Shown: piece by piece, positions 1 through 12,695 of the stretch | How positions within the stretch are numbered: the stretch's first letter is position 1 | How the letters are laid out: the number at the start of each line of letters is the position of its first letter | Origin: Adineta vaga | Taxonomy: Eukaryota > Rotifera | Reading direction: 5' to 3' | Length of the DNA: 64,000 nt | NCBI GenBank assembly: GCA_021613535.1 | Contig: CP075494.1 | Location: 3,906,001 to 3,970,000, forward strand | The notes under the pieces: generated by a model | The model's input: the letters and a program-made list of their open reading frames with translations, nothing else | Database searches by the model: none | Told to the model about the DNA's origin: nothing | Translations under genes and position numbers: made by a program

Positions 1-3000
1 TTGTTTAATTTGGGTTAACGTTAATTTTAATTTACGTTGTGTCCAAATCAGATTCACAAGAGATGTTATACTAGAATCTTGTAAACTAATTGATGGTGTA
101 TAAATATTTCCATAAAATTCTCGACTGAAGAAAACATCTACCTCATCTATTAATAGTATCTTAACACGTGTATTCCTCTCTTTCTTTTTCATCGAATTTA
201 ATTGACTATTATTACAAATTAATTGTTCTACTATTTGACGAATATCACAATTTTCATTGATAATATCTTCGCAAAGTTTATTGAATGTATTATAGTGAAT
301 ATGATTCAATATATCTAAGGAATCAAATAATGATCGTAATGTTGAATGATCTCTATGACTTAAATATTCACTATATGATGCACAACGAACATCAAAGCCA
401 AGCAATGCTAGAATACAAGCAGTTACACCTAATACAATCGATTTTCCTTCACCTGTTCCAACTTCAACTAAATTATTCATTAATTCTTCTTTTTTATCTC
501 CGATACCTAACATACGAAAGATTGCGATTACTTGAGCTGCATGTGGCTGAAAAAGATAGTGATTTTTATCGTTTAATCCTTCAACTTCAAAATAATATTT
601 CGCGTTTTGCAAAGTCCAAAGAGCAAATACACGAGCGACTAGTTTTAATGCTTTATCTCTAATAGTTGCAGTCCACTTAATATTATTCTTAATTTGTATC
701 GTACCTCCCGCGATTATCTGAATATCTGAAATCAACGAACCTAATTCCATCTTAGGTCGAAGATATTGATGAATTAAACTATCGTAAGTCTCACGAAATT
801 CATCATAACGTTTTTTTAATAGATTTTTCTCGATCTCATTACCTCGAATCTTGCTTAGAACATATTCGACTTGATATTTTTGAGTTTTTTCATTGAATAG
901 ATTTAAAACATAACCTTGAAATAGTGTATGTTCAGAAATGATACGTTGGCCTATACCATGACTATCTTCATTTAGAATTTTACCTAATCTTGTGAACATT
1001 AAAAAATCATGTTCAGTCTTATAATTATTTAATATTTCATCGATTTTCTCATTGATTTTTGTTTTTAATAATGGAATATTAGATCCAATAAGTTTAATAC
1101 TTTTTAAACTCTCTGCTACAATCGATAATGACTTTTCATTTTTTATTGAACATTCTAACCCATGAATTTTATCAAGAATTCTACTCTCAATGTTTTCAAT
1201 TATTTCTTTTACTTCATTATTCATCAATTTCATTTCTTCTTTAATTGCGATTAAATTCGAATAACATAAATTAAACGAATTAAAATCTGCATTAGCAGGT
1301 GTCAAGTCTTGTAAGAATTGATTCAAAAACGTTTCAATATCTGATCGAATCATATGAACTTTTTTCTCGAATGATATTACGCACGTTTGTTTAATTTTAT
1401 CGATATCAATTTTTATATGAAACTCACAAAAGACTTTTGCTTGACTTAAAATCGAAAATTTTTCATCTAATATTCGATAGAATTCATGACGTGATTTACT
1501 TAATTCTTTTGTAGCATTATTCAGAAGTTCTTGATTGATTAATTCATCTCCTAACTCGACAATTCTTTGTGATATTAATGATAACAATTCTAATGGAGAC
1601 TGTAGTTTTTCTAAACTTACGATAATACAATCGATATATGTACTTTCTTTTCTATATACCATAATCAGATTTAATTTTACTGAATAAATTATTCCATGTC
1701 GATGTCACTTGTAGAATTTTCAAAAGACGATCGATATCAACTATTTTCAACGCATCATCACGTTTTATTTGATATTTATTTGAATATTCTTTCATTTTGT
1801 TTGTCAATAGGTTGAATTTATGAATGAAATCGTCTTGAGAACATCTTCTCAATCGATCCGCGAAGATTATCAAGAAATTTCATAAATTCCATCAAATAAC
1901 AAAAGGTTTTCTGTATTTTTTCGATATTCTCCTGATTCTCGGACGATAAATGAAGATTAGAAAGACGATTGATAAAATATTGATATTTATCTTCAACTAT
2001 TTTTACTAAATTCTGTTCTTCATCCGAATATAATTGATCAATTTCCTTAATAAAATCTCTAAATTCGACTTTGTAATTATACAAATCTTTCATTTGATTC
2101 AATACTTCAATAATTCTATCCTGTTGCATACTTTCATTCAATCTATGAATCATATCTTGCACGTGTTTTCTAATTAAATCTAAACTTTTTCTGACTAATT
2201 TTTGTTTATATTGAAATTGTTTATATTCGATTAATTTCTCTCTCATCTGTTTGACATTATCACTATTAAAGATAGTTTGTAATTCTTTTTCATCATCGTC
2301 AACACATTGTCGAAGATATTTCTTACAAAGTTCTATTTCATCATCAAGATTCTTTCTTATTATATCCGGAAGATATTTCATTGCCGATTCTATTCTTTCA
2401 CTATGAATACTTTCTGACCAAAGTAATCGTTTTTCTTTTGCTTGTTCTAATTCTATTCGAAATTTGATGAGAATTGTTTCTTTCATCGTATTTATTGCTT
2501 CAATATAAATTCGACTAGTAAGATCTGTTTTATCAAAAAACTCTTTTGGCGGATTTAAATGATATTCATTTAAATCCATATTCGAATATTTTTCGATAAT
2601 ATTTTTTAGAATTTCTTTATCATGATATTCTTCTAAGTTACCAATACGATTGCAAATTTCGTTTGTACAAAATTTACCTAAAACTTTACGTATTAATTTC
2701 ATTGATTCAAGTTTTTGATTTGCTTCATATAAATGATGATTAATTAGAAGAACATGAATACATTCAAGAGAGATTTGAATTCGTTCTTCGATTAATTTTT
2801 CGATTTCTCCTATTGAATTTTCAATTTCATTCGGTTCATCTAAATGTATCTCTAAGGATTGTTTAACTTTTTCCATTCGTTCTAAATTTTCTACTATAGA
2901 TTCAATTAATTCAATTTCAATCTCATCTCGAAGTTTTATAACTTGTTTTTTTGTACCTTCGTAGATCTGTTTGAGATTCTGATTAATGAATCGTTTCGAA

Positions 3001-6000
3001 TCGATATAAGTTTCCTTTCCTATCTCATCCGATAACTGAAGTTCTCTGATCTTTATAGCTGCTGTTTCATAATCGAAAACTTTCATCGAATCTTTCATCT
3101 GTCGACTTAGATTTGTATTTTGTAATTCAACTAAATGACGATATTTACGATAAATCTCCTCGTACTTTTCTTCATCTAAATACCAATCTAATCTACTCAA
3201 TTCTTGTGCAAGAGATAATTTCATTTGTAAATGTTGAATATTATGTGTCGTAAGAAGTTTGGCCATTTCGTCACTTAATGTTTGTAAAAAATTGACTAAA
3301 GAATCTTTCCAATCTTTAGCAATTGTATGTTGATGAAAACAAGAGAAAACATAAGAATAATTCTTTTCAATTTCAATGATTTCTCGAAGATAATTGGAAA
3401 GATAACGAACTTTTTGTGATATATTTTGATCATTAGTTTTGATTTCATCAAAAGCATCGTTCATATTTTTATCAATGGTTTCACTGTAACTACTAATAAA
3501 TTTCTCTAATCCATTCAGAACCGTTCGACATTCGTTTTCCGATACGAGAGATATGTTTTGACAAGTATTTAAATAAGTCAAAGCTTTCTGAACTTTTTTG
3601 AGATCAAAACTTCTATTTACTTCATGTTTTTTCGTATCTAAATTCGGTATTTGATCAAATTCATGTTTGATTGCGTTAGCAAACCAAAGATCAATGTCAT
3701 CGATCATTGGTATTAAACTCGGAAAATCTTTCATTTGATGAATATCTATTATAATCCTAGAGACATCCTTGATTTTATCTACATTATCTAGATCTAAACT
3801 AATATTTCTGAATGATTGTTTCATTTCTTGAACATGTTCAGTCATTTGTTCAACTAAATTATCGATGATATTTTTAGGAAATTCTTGCCAATATTTCTCA
3901 ATCCATCGAGCATTTTGTAAATCCAAGAGAACTTTTCGAAGTTGTTGATACTTTGCTTCACTTTTATGTTGAAAGAAAACTCGTAAGAGTTCATCAACTT
4001 CTTGTTTATATTGATGAACATAATTAATTAACTTTTCTATTGTATTATGATACGTTAAATTTGTTCGATGTGCTATATTAACTATTTCTCGAAGTAAATC
4101 CATTTGATTCATCGAGGATTCTAATGTATCTAATGCATTTTTATTCTCAAATTGTATCTGAATATTCTTAACAATTTGATTAAAATATGTCTCGATTTTC
4201 GATGAGAATTCTTCGTGAATCTTTTGAATTTCGTCTTTTGAAATATGTTGATGAAGACTATATGTTTGTAAAGCTAATTCAAGTAGAGACATACAATTCT
4301 TAAGACTATCTGTATCGATGATTTCTAATCGTTCTTGTGTGAAAATCTCGTTTGAACTTCGAACTAATTCGTTTAGAAAATTAAGAAAATATTTCTTGCA
4401 TTCGATATATTTGATTTCTAAATTCTGACTTTCTAAATGATCTTTTAAGATAATAAACACATTGAATAATTGACTGATCATAGTAGCACTTTGCTCGAAC
4501 TGATAAGATGATGTACAGTTTTCGAAAGATTGAACTACATGGTCGATTTTGTCAGAGAGAAGTTGACAAACTTCCTGATATTTGTTGGTTATAGTGGAAA
4601 AGCAATTGGAAAGAAGTTTGATTTTATCTAAATAGATTTTTACTAATTCATCATCTATATTTTTGTTTCCTAGATCGGTACACATGCGAATTACTTGTTG
4701 ATCAATATATTGAGTAAATGCACTACTATGAATTAATTGCTCACCTAAATGATCATTTCGAAGTTTTTCTGCAAGATTTGCACGATCAATGTATATTTTG
4801 CACTCTTCAATATCTTTCTCATTTAAAACTATTTGATGAAGTAAACAACTATCGAAAAAGGTAATAGCAGTATGATATTCTTTCGAAAGATGTTGATTGA
4901 TATAATGAATACATTCATTGTAAACATCAATATATTTCTGATCAAGTTCATCATTCAAATGTTTTAACTGATCTAATCGATATTTTATCAAATCGTACTC
5001 AAAACGTTTTAACGCAGACTTAATGCTCAGTTGATATTTACTAATTTGTTCGTATAGAATAGTTTTCGACTTTATCGTTGTAAAGAATTGAAAAACTTCG
5101 TCAGGACGACTAATGGGATCATTACGCATAAGTTTATCAAGAATTTCTCCAGGAGCATCTTTAATTGGATCTATACACAATGGACCTTTTTCTGTTTTAC
5201 GCAACATATCTCGAAACAGATTCATAAAACTCGCATCAGATTCTTCTTGATCATTTAATGTATCTAGAATATTCTTTAGCTTTGCATGAATATTATCTCT
5301 TTCATCGAGTGGATATTTTGTAAATATATATGAGAAAGAATCGATTGTATCTGCAATATTTTGTACTAATCCTGTTAGGATGTACGCTAGATTTTTCAAG
5401 CCTTCGGATCTATCACCAATACTTTGATAACTAATTAGTACTACTGGTAGAACACTTTTACATTCTCGTATTGCCTTAACAATCGCTATTGCATTGCCAA
5501 TATCGACTTCAGGACTTCTAGTATCTTCAAATCCAGGACTATCACATAATATAATACTACCTTTTCTATAAATAGGGACATCAGCAAAGTTAACAGTGAT
5601 GGGTATGATATAACGAGTTTCAGACTTCGCAAATGGTGAAGTTGTAATATTTTTCGCATCTAAATTTGTAATCTTTGTCGGAGTAATATGATTTAATCCG
5701 TTAACTTTCTGCCGTTCTAATTTCGAACCAGCAAAAAAATGAATCAAAGTAGATTTTCCTGATCCAGTACCTCCGAGAAAGAATATAACATCTTTATTTT
5801 TTATTTTCTCTGCAACAGTATCGATTCTTTTAATAATTCGAAATAATTCGGATACATTCAGAGGGCTTATCTGCTCGCGAGTCTTGTTAATCAACGTCAA
5901 AGAAGATTTCCAATCTCCATTTCTCATATATAGTGATAATTTCTCAAGTAAATTTTGAATGATAGAAAATGATTCTCCTTCTAATTTCAGTCTTTCTTTC

Positions 6001-6764
6001 AAACATAAACATTCATTTTCTACTTCTGTTTCTATCCTATTAGGTATGGAAATATTCTTGTTGAGTTCTACAATTTCACCATGTAACTTGAGAGAGATAT
6101 AAAAACGTAAACATAAAACAGATTTCTCGACACATGATGGCATAGAGAAGAAATCATTATACATATTTTCCAGCTCTTCTGTTAATATCTTAGATCTCAA
6201 AACGTTCTCGCTCTCGACTTCTAATTCTGGTATTGAGTCATTTTCTGCATAAAAAAATTCATCATTACTTGATTTGTCCATAGTAGAATATTGAAGTTCT
6301 TCGACTAGTTGTAACAAAGTGCGAATAGTTGCATTGGAACTTTCTTCCGGATCATCGTATTTTGTTTCATTTGTTAACTGTAATTCAATATTTGGATAAA
6401 CATTTTTAAATGAATTCTGTAATGTGTTTAAATCGATGTTAGAGCTACTGAACGAATCAACAAGTTCGGCTCGTTCAATACTTCCGTTTGATGTACATTT
6501 AAGGAATATTCCAATCCAATATACATCATTGAATTGATAAGGTATAAGAATAATACATTCTTGATATTGTAATGCTTTCGCTTCTTGTAATCGTGTTGTC
6601 CATTCATTAGCCACATTATTATGAACAGTAGGTAATACATGATTAAATTTTGAGCACTGTTCAGAATACTGATGACGTAAGTTTTTTAATCCATCTGATA
6701 ATTTGTCATAAACGCGATCTTGTAGATCCTTATTCGAATTGTTGCTTTGATTGCTATTACCCAT
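1..6764 (-). CDS. Giant P-loop GTPase / SecA-type DEAD motor protein, 3' part outside the window
   Basis: The ATG is at 6764 (MGNSNQ). The first frame runs 1648 codons to a TAA at 1818. A G1/Walker A motif GGTGSGKST lies at about residues 331-339, a DSPGFEDTR G3-like motif near 408 and FTKYP (G4-like) near 489, so this resembles a TRAFAC/AIG1-type GTPase. About 1100 residues of charged, probably helical sequence follow. Coding continues in a second frame (1873-1652) and then a third (about 1660-1). The third frame has EVGTGEGKS (near 445), EYLSHRD (near 355) and LLIDEVDVFF (near 140). These match motif I, the YLxxRD segment and the DEVD motif of the SecA ATPase. In bacteria SecA drives protein export. 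Here there is no signal or targeting sequence, so the role is unknown; related SecA-profile proteins occur in bdelloids and ciliates as far as I recall. No introns were found in 6.7 kb. The two frame changes are described in a finding. Confidence 0.72.
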
Positions 6765-7157
6765 TGCATTAACGGATCTTTATTTTATGACTTGCTGGAT
6801 CGAACAGTTGTGAAGCTCAAAACCAATACATCTCCAAACAATTTCTAAAAACAAAAGAATCACATTGATTTTGATATTTCGATGTTTTTTTCTACAGTAT
6901 CTCTGCATATTAATATTTATATCCAAGAGTAAATGCATTTTCTAAAACGAAACATAAACAGATAAAACAGAAAGAAAGAAAGTAAATGAATTTTCTGTTC
7001 TATCGAAGCAACTGCAGTTAAGGCAAAACTTCGCGTACTCACTTTTGAATGTAAAAACAGCGTTAAACTGAGATAGTAAATGTAAAGATAACATATAAAG
7101 CGACGCATATGATAAAACCATTACAAAACATATTAACTCGTAGAGCAGCAGACTATC

Positions 7158-7212
7158 TGAATGAAGGTGATGCAAAATAATACGTCTATATTTATACTCT
7201 CACCTTCAATCA
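7158..7212. repeat. Short inverted repeat with GT/CA-rich arms (degenerate)
   Basis: The left arm TGAATGAAGGTGATG (7158-7172) is matched in reverse complement by CTCTCACCTTCAATC (7197-7211). This is a weaker member of the telomere-like hairpin family and one of the few lying in a divergent promoter rather than 3' of a gene. Confidence 0.4.
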
Positions 7213-7560
7213 ACCAATTTTTCTGAAATAATACTGTTAAAGCAACGTAAAATGAATCTTTTCGATTCTCTTCGCAAAAAGTGTGATATTTTATATTGAC
7301 TGAATGCATTAGATTCGCTTATCACCGTTGCGTTGTAAAGAATCTTTCATAATTATATTGTACTAAGCCATCTTGGCAATTCTTTTACCGATATTAGTGA
7401 CAACTGATTAATACTTTTATCTATTCCTTTTTAATTATTTGTTTGATATAATAAATTAGTCAATACTTAACTGTTTATAAACTAGACTTAATTGAATAGA
7501 CATTAAAATAAAATGAGTTAAATAGGTTAAAAAATTCACTCTAAAAATTGAGAATCTGAA

Positions 7561-7610
7561 TGTGGGTGCAGTGTGTTGATGTTTCTCCTTCCATTATCCA
7601 CACTCACACC
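7561..7610. repeat. GT/CA inverted repeat, telomere-like
   Basis: TGTGGGTGCAGTGTG at 7561-7575 faces CCACACTCACACC at 7598-7610, with a pyrimidine-rich loop between them. The left arm starts with an exact TGTGGG unit. Confidence 0.5.
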
Positions 7611-7844
7611 GTCATAGACGGTCTCATTACTGATTACAAAAACGACATATTCCAATATATCATGAGGCTGACACGACACGTGATAAATATATTTTTCAAT
7701 CAGAAGGAAAGTTATAACGATTCTTCAGTTTGGAGCAGAAGAAAATAGTGAAAGAATAAAATACGTTTTATCTCAAGTAAATAGAAGATTTTTTTATTCG
7801 TTTATCCATCTCAAAAAAATATACTTGTTTCATTCTCCGAAAAC

Positions 7845-10183
7845 ATGTATGAAAGCCTACAAGCAACTGACTGTAAAGATCATTGGGAAGAAAAAGAAAT
7901 TATCCTTGAAAGAGTAAGTTTGAAGTAAAGAAAATTACGTATTATTGTTCTATATTCTTTCTCTGACAGTCTATTGTTGACGACATTACTTCTCTTGGCT
8001 TTGCGATTGCTGGTGGCAATGATCGACCTATTGTTAAGAACTTCGCATATATTGTTGTGGTTCGTATCATCGAAAATGGTTTAGCAGATATTGATAAACA
8101 GTTGAGGTGAGTGAATGTTTGGATGTCAGAGAACGATAATGAGTTTGTTTTCCTAGATTGTACGATATAATTTTACGTGTAAATGATACTGATTATTCAA
8201 ATATTAAACATCAGACAGCTGCTGAGAGATTGAAAATGTCAGGAAAGAAAGTTGCATTAGTAAGTACTACTTTAAATATTTCTATTTTAATTTATGATAT
8301 CTGCTTTCTACTTATAACATATAGCGAATTCGTCGTCTTACACCTCGATTTATGGAGATTATTGAGTTAGAACATGAAAGTGGAAAACTAGGAATTGCAA
8401 TAGAAGGTGGTATTGGAAGTGAATATTTCAAAGGGTTTGTTTAGCATTTCTTATACCTTCGATTCATGAAAATCTTTCAGAGATCATGGTGTATTTATTA
8501 CTCAAATCTCCAGTCGAATTAGCAAACAGTTGAATGTTGATGATCGATTAATAGAAATCTCATCCACAGTGAGATGTGTGACAAACCTTTTGCTCCTTTT
8601 GTAAATTTTCTTTGCGCAACTTTTAGAAAAACACGTACGATCTACGATTTGTGACACATAGTGAAGCTAAAAAACGGATTGGGTTAGCATGTTCAGATAG
8701 TCCGAAGGTGAAATTGACTGTTAGTAATCATACGAGAACACCGATAAGGTAAATTGATCAGAAAATATTGATTATGTAAATTTAACAAGCAATGTTTTAG
8801 GGTCACTCAAAAACCAATCATTCTGCATTCAGACCAACATAATCCTCGAGCAACAAAAGACGAAAGTAAAAGTTTAAAGTTTTGATTTATTTCATTCGAG
8901 TATTTAATTCTCTTTGGTAGACAGTAAAAATAAACGAATGATTTCACATCAAGGTCAATATGATCAATGTAACTACAGAGACGAAGAAAGTAATAATATA
9001 ACTTAATTTCTGCTTTGTTTTTGTCTATAAAGCCACTCTTCCAAGCAACAACAGTAACCATAGCAGAAATTCGGAACCAACCAGATCGATAGTACCGCTG
9101 CACAAGAATATAAATGAGCAAATATTAATAGAATCATTCGATTTCGAAGGTGAGCTATGCAATTTTGAATCTGAAACTACATGTAACGCTTCTGTCATAT
9201 GTCATTTAAGATTATCAGCGATATGAAAGTCACAATAAATCACACACGATTGGCTATCGTACGAAGAGTACAATATTATCGCGTACTCCTCCTAATGCCG
9301 ATTTACAAATTCATCTTACAATAGCTCGAAAGATCGGTGTATTGCAGTTTGATCAGAAAAATCTAAAAGAAGTAATTCTTAAATAGATTCCGTTTCATAT
9401 TCTTCTTCATTAATAGATTCCACCTGAAATTTGTTCACTGTCTGGCTTGCGTACTCTATCTTTAAATGGTAACGACATCCAATTGCTTCCGGATGATTTA
9501 AGAAATTTGATCAATTTAAAGAATCTCTTTTTGAAATATAATCAAATCGGTAAACTACAGTTTATCATATCGTATTCTTTTGCAAAATGTCTGTTTAGAA
9601 TCTTTACCTTCGATTATTTTTACTCATCATTTATCAAAATTAGAGGTTCTTCAACTAAATGGCAATCTTCTATGTTCTCTACCTGCATCATTTTCCCATT
9701 TAACAACACTGAAACAACTAAATCTTTCAAAAAATAATTTTCCCACAATTCCTCAAGCAATTTTATATTTACCTAATTTACAACTACTCGATCTCTCAAC
9801 TAATTGTATCAGAGAAATTAAGGATGAAATCGAATTTTTAGGAGTAGATGAGTTAAATTTAAATAATAATCAAGTAAGTGTGTTGCTAGAGTAATTATAT
9901 CGATGTTTCTTTACTTTTTTTCTCTTTCAAGATTTGTCAAATTTCAACAAATATATCAAAATGTAAACGGTTGAAAATTCTTCGATTGGACAATAACAAG
10001 CTCATGCTAAAGTCGATTCCTATTTCATTATTAAAAAACTCTATTGTATATCAATTGAGTATTAACGGTAATTTGTTTGACGAAACACAATTTCAACTGG
10101 TCGAAGGTTATGATGATTATGAAAGACGGTATACGGCAAACCAACGCAAACGAGATGCAACTGCGATACTTCTATTGACTTAA
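7845..10183 (+). CDS. PDZ-PDZ-LRR protein, 13 exons
   Basis: Exons: 7845-7913, 7970-8106, 8157-8259, 8325-8434, 8481-8568, 8627-8748, 8801-8865, 8921-8989, 9033-9149, 9211-9371, 9417-9549, 9599-9873 and 9932-10183. They sum to 1701 bases (566 aa), all with GT..AG borders. PDZ1 spans roughly residues 22-105 (carboxylate loop LGFAIAGG). PDZ2 spans roughly 117-205 (LGIAIEGG, VFITQI, DDRLIEIS). A polar linker follows, then about six LRRs of the LxxLxLxxNxL type from about residue 345. The C-terminal tail EGYDDYERRYTANQRKRDA resembles the end of LRRC57. PDZ domains bind C-terminal peptides and LRRs bind proteins, so this is probably a cortical or polarity scaffold. In LAP proteins (Scribble, Erbin) the LRRs come first, so the order here is reversed. 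An upstream non-coding exon cannot be excluded. Confidence 0.85.
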
Positions 10184-10351
10184 CAGCTCACTTCTAAAAA
10201 GTGAATTTCTTGTGATAATATTTTCATTTGAGATTATAAGAGATAATTTTCTTTTATAAAGAGAAAGTATAGGATATGTTTGACTTAATCATATTTTAGT
10301 ATGAATATTTATTCCAGTGCATCTACACCTCAGTCAATACATAGATCATCT

Positions 10352-10404
10352 TGAGGGTGAGAGTGTGGGTGACAGCAGATATGAATACCCACCACACCCT
10401 CAAA
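10352..10404. repeat. Telomere-like hairpin element
   Basis: The left arm TGAGGGTGAGAGTGTGGGTG (10352-10371) is matched by the right arm TACCCACCACACCCTCAAA (10386-10404), whose complement is TTTGAGGGTGTGGTGGGTA. The loop is about 14 bases. It lies 169 bases after the stop of the PDZ-LRR gene and is one of the clearest members of the family. Confidence 0.75.
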
Positions 10405-10664
10405 ATTTTAAACCAACATTCAAGAATAACATTTTGTTTTTATATCCATGTGATTTTGTATCATGGCTCTTATAACGAGAAAAACATACAAACGTTGTGT
10501 GTGCGTCATGCATCATCGGTTTTCCTTTTTTTATCATATCATGTTGTTATGTTGCCAGATTCTCATACTATCTATTGCATAAAACAAACTAAATACATTA
10601 ACATTCTCATCGTAATCCTACAAATAGAGTGCATGGTACCTTTCTTTTTAGGTATTTCGTCTAG

Positions 10665-11942
10665 ATGATGCAGAAATCATGGCGAATAACGATCATATTA
10701 TTTCCAATATTAATGATTGTATTAAGCATGTTTTTACGTCATGAACTATTAAATGTAATAAAATCGCATCAAACATGGCTCTTAAATTTCTACAGTAAAC
10801 TTAAGATGAATAGCGACGAACAACAACCATATAATTGTCATTGGTCTTTTGTAAATTATACACCGAACAGTTGGGAAAATATGTGGTATGATAATATTGG
10901 AACTTTTCAAACGAATGTTTGCGAACAATTATCTAACGATGAAAATTTAAATAAAACAATTTTGATGATACAATTGATAACTATGTTACAAAAATCAGGC
11001 AGATATGATACTAGTATAGAACAATTACAAATCGATAATATTTTCTCAACTATGTTTTATCGTTATGAATGTATTAATCCTCGTACACTTAGAACATCGA
11101 AAATAATTGAAGTATCACATTCTATAGAACCTTTAATAGGTTTATTACGAGATCCATTCAGTATTTGTTCTCGTTTACACACATCTATAGTACCTTTATC
11201 ACTTTATGATGGAGCAAACTTACAATCAAAACGATCTATTCTCTTATCGGTTTCAGCACCATTTTATACACATTCAATACTGTCAGATTCCAAATATTTA
11301 AATGATCTATCTGTTATTTCTGATGATGATAATAATAATAACAACAATGTATTACCATGGATGTATCAACGCCTATCACATACGAATATTGATAAGGAAA
11401 TTCACATACGAAATCCAAAAGTTATTCTTCTTGATTTAGGAAGTTCTTATTTTAATGGTTGGAAAAGCGATACAACAGCCGCTGCAGGACAATGGTTATA
11501 CGAATATTATAAACGTTTTAATGTTAAATTTGATCGAATTATTGCTTTTGAATTCTCTCTATTAGATCAGGAAATTGTCTGGAAAGAATTACCTGATGAT
11601 GTATTTCCTATCTATACTTTTATCAATGTTGGTGTTACTGAAAATGGAAAATTTAATCCGTGGACAATGTTAAAAACAATTGCTCAACCATTCGATCATA
11701 TTATTGTTAAACTAGATATTGATACAACTGTTCTAGAAAATGTATTAATAAATCAAATATTAACTGATCCAAGTATTCACACTCTAATCGATGAACTTTT
11801 GTTTGAACATCATGTCACAATTAATGAGATGATGCCTTATTGGGGAAATATGGGACATTCATTAAAAGGTTCATTAGAAGATTCATACATATTATTTACT
11901 AAGCTACGACAACTTGGAATAAGAGCTCATTCGTGGCCATGA
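10665..11942 (+). CDS. Type II membrane protein with FkbM-like methyltransferase fold
   Basis: This is a single-exon gene of 425 aa. A short cytoplasmic N-terminus (MMQKSWR) is followed by one hydrophobic segment at about residues 8-24, typical of a Golgi-type signal anchor. The luminal part contains VILLDLGSSYFNGW (about 253-266), resembling SAM-binding motif I. It is followed by DRIIAFEFS, VKLDID and ELLFEHHV, a pattern seen in FkbM-like methyltransferase relatives. An Asp/Asn-rich low-complexity run (DDDNNNNNN) precedes it. The usual glycine-rich SAM loop is not obvious, so catalytic activity is uncertain. There are two in-frame ATGs at the start. A telomere-like hairpin follows about 70 bases after the stop. 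Confidence 0.65.
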   Translation: MMQKSWRITIILFPILMIVLSMFLRHELLNVIKSHQTWLLNFYSKLKMNSDEQQPYNCHWSFVNYTPNSWENMWYDNIGTFQTNVCEQLSNDENLNKTILMIQLITMLQKSGRYDTSIEQLQIDNIFSTMFYRYECINPRTLRTSKIIEVSHSIEPLIGLLRDPFSICSRLHTSIVPLSLYDGANLQSKRSILLSVSAPFYTHSILSDSKYLNDLSVISDDDNNNNNNVLPWMYQRLSHTNIDKEIHIRNPKVILLDLGSSYFNGWKSDTTAAAGQWLYEYYKRFNVKFDRIIAFEFSLLDQEIVWKELPDDVFPIYTFINVGVTENGKFNPWTMLKTIAQPFDHIIVKLDIDTTVLENVLINQILTDPSIHTLIDELLFEHHVTINEMMPYWGNMGHSLKGSLEDSYILFTKLRQLGIRAHSWP

Positions 11943-12012
11943 CAAAATATGGAAACGTGAGAGTGAATGAGACACGATACTAGTTAGAAAATAAAACTTC
12001 ATGTTCTGATAA

Positions 12013-12079
12013 AAGGGTGTGGTTGTGGGTGAGATTGGTTCTTACTGTAGCTCCACTTTCATTCACGCCCTCAAATTTT
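12013..12079. repeat. Telomere-like hairpin element
   Basis: The left arm AAGGGTGTGGTTGTGGGTGA (12013-12032) faces ATTCACGCCCTCAAATTTT (12061-12079), which reads AAAATTTGAGGGCGTGAAT in complement. It starts 70 bases after the stop of the preceding gene. Confidence 0.65.
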
Positions 12080-12459
12080 CCCAATCAGTACTATAGCAGG
12101 CATGCCTATTATAATTTGGATATCAGAAATACTCAAAAGTTTCACTAAACAAAACACAATATACAACGACGCCAACAGAATGTCTAGTTTTCCAAATCAT
12201 TGTATCATCTACACTTTTTTCGATAAAATACCTCATTTTCTTTATTTCGTCCACTGATATAAAATTTTCACATGCATACATAATATTTCACCTTACTCTA
12301 GATATATTATCAAACGCAGAACTTATTTTTGCATATTCTACATCATAAAGAATATTATTAAAAAGTTCCGGTGATTTTACACGTTTGATTTTTGAATAAA
12401 ACTTTATAAGCAATTCAAATTAGAGCTACTTGAAGATTTATACCCTTGAGAAAGATCGA

Positions 12460-12483
12460 AACACACCCACGCCCTTTCGGGAA
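12460..12483. repeat. Single telomere-like arm (C-rich strand)
   Basis: The sequence ACACACCCACGCCCTTTCGG has the composition of the right arm of the hairpin family, but no good partner arm was found. It lies about 210 bases 3' of the stop of the minus-strand gene at 12696. Confidence 0.4.
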
Positions 12484-12695
12484 GCAGTCTCTTACGCAGC
12501 TCATGATAAAATTTTGTAATCAAAAAGACATTTATTTGACCGATTAGATTTTTTTCAAATAAAACAGATGTACAAAGTTAAGTGTGAAAACATACAAAGA
12601 AACAAAATTGATTAAAATAAATAATTCTCATAATTAAAATATACGGGTATGATTAACATTGATTTTTATATATTACAGGGAGATCTTTCGCCTAT

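Larger units (their letters stand above)
6765..7844. promoter_or_regulatory. Divergent intergenic region
   Basis: This stretch separates two divergently transcribed genes and probably holds both promoters. I see no convincing coding exon. It carries two degenerate GT/CA-rich inverted repeats, listed separately. Short open frames here have no recognisable domain. Confidence 0.4.

Noticed and set aside
1652-1680. A 29-base GT..AG segment as an intron explaining the second frame change in the SecA-like gene
   Set aside because: Too short for spliceosomal introns here, and removing it leads to a stop in the resulting frame.
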